From: Trachythela sp. YZ-2020
Taxonomy: Eukaryota > Cnidaria > Anthozoa > Malacalcyonacea > Clavulariidae
Assembly: GCA_016169945.1 (NCBI GenBank)
Contig: JADLSH010000367.1
Coordinates: forward strand, 806,001 to 870,000
DNA: 64,000 nt
Reading direction: 5' to 3'
In this document: piece after piece, positions 59,365 to 64,000 of the stretch
Numbering within the stretch: position 1 is the first letter of the stretch
Layout: each line of letters starts with the position of its first letter
Notes under the pieces: model-generated
The model's input: only the letters and a program-made list of their open reading frames with translations
Told to the model about the DNA's origin: nothing
Database searches by the model: none
Program-made: the position numbers and the translations under genes

Positions 59365-61257
59365 TATTTAGTAATTGTTCTTCGAGCACTTTTGCATATT
59401 CAAATGATGGTTGAACAGTTGGATACATCAATATGCATTTTTTTATTTTCCCAGTCTCAGCTACATGTTAGGATTCAACTGCAATTTTATTCCGACGCAG
59501 AACGCGTCATTTGGATGCGCAGTGGAAATTAACCCCGAACTGGCTTATTGGCAAAATTCATTAATAAATTATTCCGCTTCCATGCAGCTCTTATTACGAT
59601 GGTTTACTATCCATTTAATATATGGTCAGAATATATAAATATGCAAAATTAAAACTCATAATCAGAATGGAGTTACTAACTATATTTTTGAAGAAAGGGT
59701 ATTGAATGAAAGGAACCGAAAGAAACCAAAGAACCAGAAAGGATCCGATAGCTCTGGAGGGTTGCATCAGAAGCTGTATATAAGGCTGACTAAACAACGT
59801 TAAATACTTCACCGGCCAATATTAACTCTAAATTATACAAAGATTAATTCAATGTTCCTTCTTTTTCAATTTTGTATAAATATTTTGATAAATTAAAGAG
59901 TTTGTTTCTGGACGCCGATATGATAAAAAACGCCGTCGCTCACATGTCGGAACCAGTGTCTATATTCAGGTTTTGTTACCCAAGCATAACTTTATTATTC
60001 CTGGATAGCAATCATGAATATCTATTATTGTGAAAGACGATAATATTTTCGTGGATATCAAATGCGTTACGGGGACGAGTAATTAATTGCCCTTTTGGAA
60101 TAGTAATGTTATATTTTTGGGTTTTTCGGAACAGTTTTTGATGTATGCCCTTGGAATGCAACATCGTAAATTCCCGGCAACATACACCCATCGGTATGGC
60201 ACTACAGAGACCACGGAGCAGGGGGGCTGGGGGGCTTTAGCCCCCAATAATAATTTCAGTGGCATACATATTTTGATTTTTAGTAGAATACACATAACTC
60301 ATAAGTTAAACATATTATAATTTTTCACAACTATATATAAAGAAAGGTTTAACGAACTGAAGAAAACATTGTTATATATATTGAGGTCTCTGCTATGTCT
60401 AAGGTTTATTGTTTATTTAACTCTAGCAGGAATCATCGGACTTTTTGGCGCCATTTATCCGATTTTTAAAAAATATGAATGTTTTAGATATCAAATTAAG
60501 CACATTATTCTCTTCTTAATATATGTAAATATACTTATTCGTTGCGTCGGTACGATCGGTAAGTTTGGTAGTCCGGCATGTCGGTTGTATCGGGGGATAC
60601 TACCTTTCTGAAAACGCTTTCATTAGCTATTTATATATATTAGCATTAAGACTTTGGAGAGTGTCGATCCGTTAGTGTGAACAAACCTGTTGAGCGATAT
60701 TTTGATTAACAATGGTCCCAGTTTCTTAATTTAACCTATATATATCAGTAGTGTTTTTGGGAAACGGTCAAAAACGGTATATAATAGTCCAAAGAAAGCA
60801 AGAACTAAACTTATCTCCGTATTTCTTTGGGGGGATAGCCAGAATCCGCGAGGGGGACACTATGCACGTCGCGTATAGTGTCCGGGGAGACAGTATCTGC
60901 TAGCTTATATTGTCCGGGGGGACATGCACTATCCGCTGTGACACCGGGACGGGATAGAATTCGAAAGAGGGGCATTTTGATTTATTGAAATATGTCAGGG
61001 TTTATGTTTATATACTACAGGATCTTATCAATAACACTTTCAGCTCGATTAATTGTCGGTTTGACTTTTCGTTCGTATACCGTCTGTCGCTGAGAAATCT
61101 CGCGCGATCTCCCGTATGCATGACTACTATTTTATGTACGTAGAGGTACAGCTTCTTAAATTTGGGCCAAATGGTATCGAAACTCAGCAATCAACATAAG
61201 TAATTTCGATTCAAAATTTGTGGGTGTAAAACGAATGTATCACCCCGGGGACTTCTA
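59365..61257. other. No supported gene
   Basis: AT-rich. ATAGTGTCCGGGGAGACAG and ATTGTCCGGGGGGACATG at 60873-60926 are degenerate tandem units. CAGAACGCGTCATTTGGATG near 59500 is shared with about 45834. Confidence 0.35.
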
Positions 61258-61500
61258 TACAGGGTGTCCCAAAAAAAAGTTACACTATAGAAATTATCTC
61301 ATTGTTCTTAAACCGCTCTTAAACGCGCGTGATTATACACACCTGGGAATTTAATGAAATTGTATTTACATTTAAGCATTTTAAAACGTTTTCACTTCGT
61401 CCAAATATTTTAACGCCCGAGTCAAGCAAAACGATTACACTAATAAAAGGTTTGCTTTTTATTTTAAACGTAACAACAATTGATTAAATTAATGTTTAAG

Positions 61501-61709
61501 CTATGGGCCGTGCCCTTCAACATGTTCCCCATTTCTTTCGAGACAAAGAATATTGGTTCGCCTGTGCATTCCGCGCATCACATTTCGAATCATTTCAGGC
61601 TGCTGCCGTAAAGCGTTGAATTCCTCGATTATTGCACTGCGGTTACATTCGATATTAGGGTAAATTGTGTTACAACAAATACTCGTTGCTCTGTAGTCAA
61701 TTGAACCAT
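61501..61709 (-). pseudogene. Mariner transposase remnant (N- and C-terminus fused)
   Basis: About 26 N-terminal residues in one frame run into about 50 C-terminal residues in a second frame ('RRTNILCLERNGEHVEGHG', then stop). The DNA-binding helix-turn-helix and the DDD catalytic domain are deleted. Confidence 0.85.
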
Positions 61710-61762
61710 TATTGTTACTCCAACTGGTCGTATGATTTACATGTAATTTGATTTTTATGGTA

Positions 61763-62525
61763 CAGGTGTATGTACCACAGAATACCGCAAAAATTTACAT
61801 GTTCCATATCTTTTGTCAAATATATATAATGTGGCTTCTTAATATTTTTTAGTATAGTTTATCGATATATTTTTTCTTCCTGGTGGTTTTTGGGCTAGAT
61901 TTCATAGACTTCAATATATTTTTTTAATTGAACATTCTGTGGAATAAACTCTAATGTACCACAGAATACCAGTGCGGAGATAAATAAGCAAGGTTTATCA
62001 AATTGTACCAGGATTTGGTGTGTCATGTTGTATGATAATACTGTACTGATATTGCTAACTTAATTTAGTGAAAGGTAAACACTAAAATCATTACAACATA
62101 CCAGTGGTGTAACCAAAGTATACCAGGTTTATCCGGCAATAATTTTGAAAAATTCAGTTTTTCAATGGTAAAATTGATTCCTCGGTGTGATTCCTGTATA
62201 GTAATAATGTTGTGTTGCATAGAAAAAGTAGTGATCAACATAAATTATACTGGTTTGCAAACTTGTTTTTAAACTTTCGAATTTTACAGGCATTATGCAG
62301 GAAAAAAGTATCAAAAACATACAATGTTATTTTTTGTTAATCCTGATTATTTTAAAGAATTTTTATGAAAATATTCATTTTTTGTTTTTTATATGTCAAT
62401 TAAAACTAAAACTAATGTATATTCACAAAAATAAAGTATACAGTATGTTTCCTCCAAATTTTATAAGATCAATAAATAAGACTGGTATTCTGTGGTACCG
62501 TGGTATTCTGTGGTACATACACCTG
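61763..62525. mobile_element. 763-bp MITE nested in the mariner
   Basis: CAGGTGTATGTACCACAGAA at the left and its exact complement at the right form a TIR of about 24 bp with TA flanks. ACCACAGAATACC recurs internally at about 61959 and again, inverted, at about 62487. No protein is recognised. Confidence 0.85.
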
Positions 62526-62788
62526 TAATAGGAGTTCTTTTAAATTCCAGAAGCAGAAGTTTATGCACTTGTGGGTTTAGCATAGTGCTCAGGCATTCAA
62601 ATTATAACAATAGGATAATTTCTATAGTGTCACTTTTTTTTGGGACACCCTGTATATATTATGCCTCCTCGAGTTTTGGCCCTCTGGGGGCAAAACCCGG
62701 CCTGCGGGGGCAATAAATCAAGGGGTCTTAATAGGTCGTAGCCATACTTTCTATCTTTACCACACACGGACCACACGATATCACTTAC

Positions 62789-62839
62789 TTGGAACTGTGG
62801 ATTCTCTGGGCGGGATAACTGTACCTCCATTAGGAATTG
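62789..62839 (-). other. 51-nt exon-like segment, possible neighbouring gene
   Basis: Minus-strand acceptor TTCTTTTCGCAG and donor CCAA|GTAAGT bracket an open stretch whose most natural reading includes 'IPNGGTVIPPRESTVP'. The splice signals are good, but no partner exons or family could be recognised. Confidence 0.25.
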
Positions 62840-64000
62840 CTGCGAAAAGAACAATATAAATAGGTAACAAAATGGTCTGTTAATTATAAGAGACTAGCAA
62901 GAGATCATACAGAAACACGCGGGGCTGGAATTCGACTTTAGTAAAAGTTCTACCTTCTATATAAGAGAGGGTGTGGAATGTTCTAATTTTCTGTACATGT
63001 AACACTCAATAATACTCAATTAAAACCAAAAAGCAAAACAATTTCTTTCAAATGAGACTCAATATATTTTTCTTCCAGTTTATAGTTTGTTCAAAAATGA
63101 GTTAACAATGGCGACTTAGTCCTAATCTGTCATTGTCTGAGGGATTTGGTACTGTTGATTGAAAGCAAAAAAGGTAAATATCAGAAATATATATAGTTCA
63201 CCTTGGTTACTAGCTAGTCTACAGAGTACAGTATTTCATTTTCATAGTCGCTTGTTCCAGAGAGTACGAATTAAATGAACTAATATGTAATGTTGCAGGC
63301 AGCAGCCAATGTGGAGATACCAAAAAAGCATCCGTAATTAACCCGGAATTACACTTTAATATATTGAACGTCAAGACTGCATAAAGGGATTCTTAGATAT
63401 AGATGCGTTTGGATTGTAATTAGAATAAATTTCACAAACGACATCAATCTCAATATTTCAGTACGTATAAGATGCAGCGTATTCCAAATTTATGGATTTA
63501 TTGTTTGTTGCGCCATATATATAGTGGCTATATATAAATCTTTGCGGTATATAGTTCCAACACTAAACCACGGCAGATAATGCTGTACGTACCATGGATC
63601 GGCTCGCAATTTATTATGATGGATGTATATAGAGTTTTAAAGCCCAAATTCCGTACTCAAATTCTCGTCAGCCAGAGTTTGATTAGGTATGGTCGAGTTT
63701 CAACTACATTTTTATTGTTTATATATTCTATTTTTTGTATACATGCAGTTTATTGCAAGAGTGTCACACCTACCTAGTCTCCCTACTCTGCACAACCTCG
63801 GTCACAACAGTTTGGGAAATAAATGCCCAGCTGTGCCTCTAGGCTCTACCCTTACACCAATATCCTAATACGTTTATGAGTGAACTTGATCGAAATAAAA
63901 GCTTGAATAATGCAGGATATTCGTACAATATTTAAAAACGTCAAGTCAATCTGTCAATAACTTTTAACTGTAAATTCGCGAATCATTTCCACAGAGTAAA
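62840..64000. other. Right edge, no supported gene
   Basis: AT-rich; no frame with coding features and no delimited repeat. It may hold introns or the 5' part of the Ly6-like gene. Confidence 0.3.

Larger units (their letters stand above)
61260..62652 (-). mobile_element. Internally deleted mariner with a nested element
   Basis: The ends CAGGGTGTCCCAAAAAAAAG and the complement at 62652 agree over about 38 bp and are TA-flanked. On the minus strand, 'MVQLTTEQRVFVVTQF' at 61709 is the mariner transposase N-terminus. Near 61650 it joins the C-terminal part ('EEFNALRQQPEMIRNVMRGM') in another frame, with a stop at 61501. The catalytic core is missing. A 763-bp element interrupts it at 61763-62525. 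Confidence 0.9.

Overview
The window reads as animal nuclear DNA. It is AT-rich, has short coding exons bounded by GT/AG splice sites, and its introns are crowded with transposons. A class A GPCR relic, BEL/Pao, CR1/jockey-type LINE and mariner remnants, tRNA-derived SINEs and many hairpin MITEs suggest a cnidarian, most likely an anthozoan. The phylum is an inference from these families and was not tested by any search.

The backbone is one gene on the minus strand: GEMIN5, the WD40 snRNA-binding subunit of the SMN complex. I traced 26 coding exons from the start codon at 57251 to the stop at 13203. Every junction is GT/AG, the phases agree from first to last exon, and the sum is 4,428 nt, or about 1,475 residues, close to the human length of 1,508. 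Exons 1-15 carry the two N-terminal WD40 propellers, exon 16 a Lys-rich linker, exons 17-23 the helical TPR-like dimerisation region, and exons 24-26 the less conserved C-terminus. Intron 13 (26160-38368) holds a GPCR pseudogene, tandem tRNA-like SINE units and a nearly full-length but dead BEL/Pao element. Intron 1 (47681-56951) holds MITEs and old dispersed repeats.

Beyond the GEMIN5 3' end, 1-4459 is a decayed plus-strand BEL/Pao element broken by two minus-strand LINE fragments. Next comes a segment (4702-5655) that is a second copy of 11869-12893. The right-hand copy carries a two-exon gene for a small single-pass membrane protein (12002-12402, plus strand) that faces GEMIN5 tail to tail. 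The left-hand copy lacks exactly that gene and has gained a MITE. Between the copies lie a 718-bp long-TIR element and a nested composite: a Harbinger-like MITE (6773-10610) split by a 3.4-kb TA-flanked element (7147-10527), which itself contains two further inverted repeats, one with arms of about 520 bp.

Beyond the GEMIN5 5' end, 58545-58879 is the last exon of a Ly6/uPAR-type GPI-anchored protein on the minus strand. It is followed by a mariner-type MITE, an internally deleted mariner with a second element nested in it, and sequence I could not assign. All similarity statements rest on reading the sequence; no database search was run.
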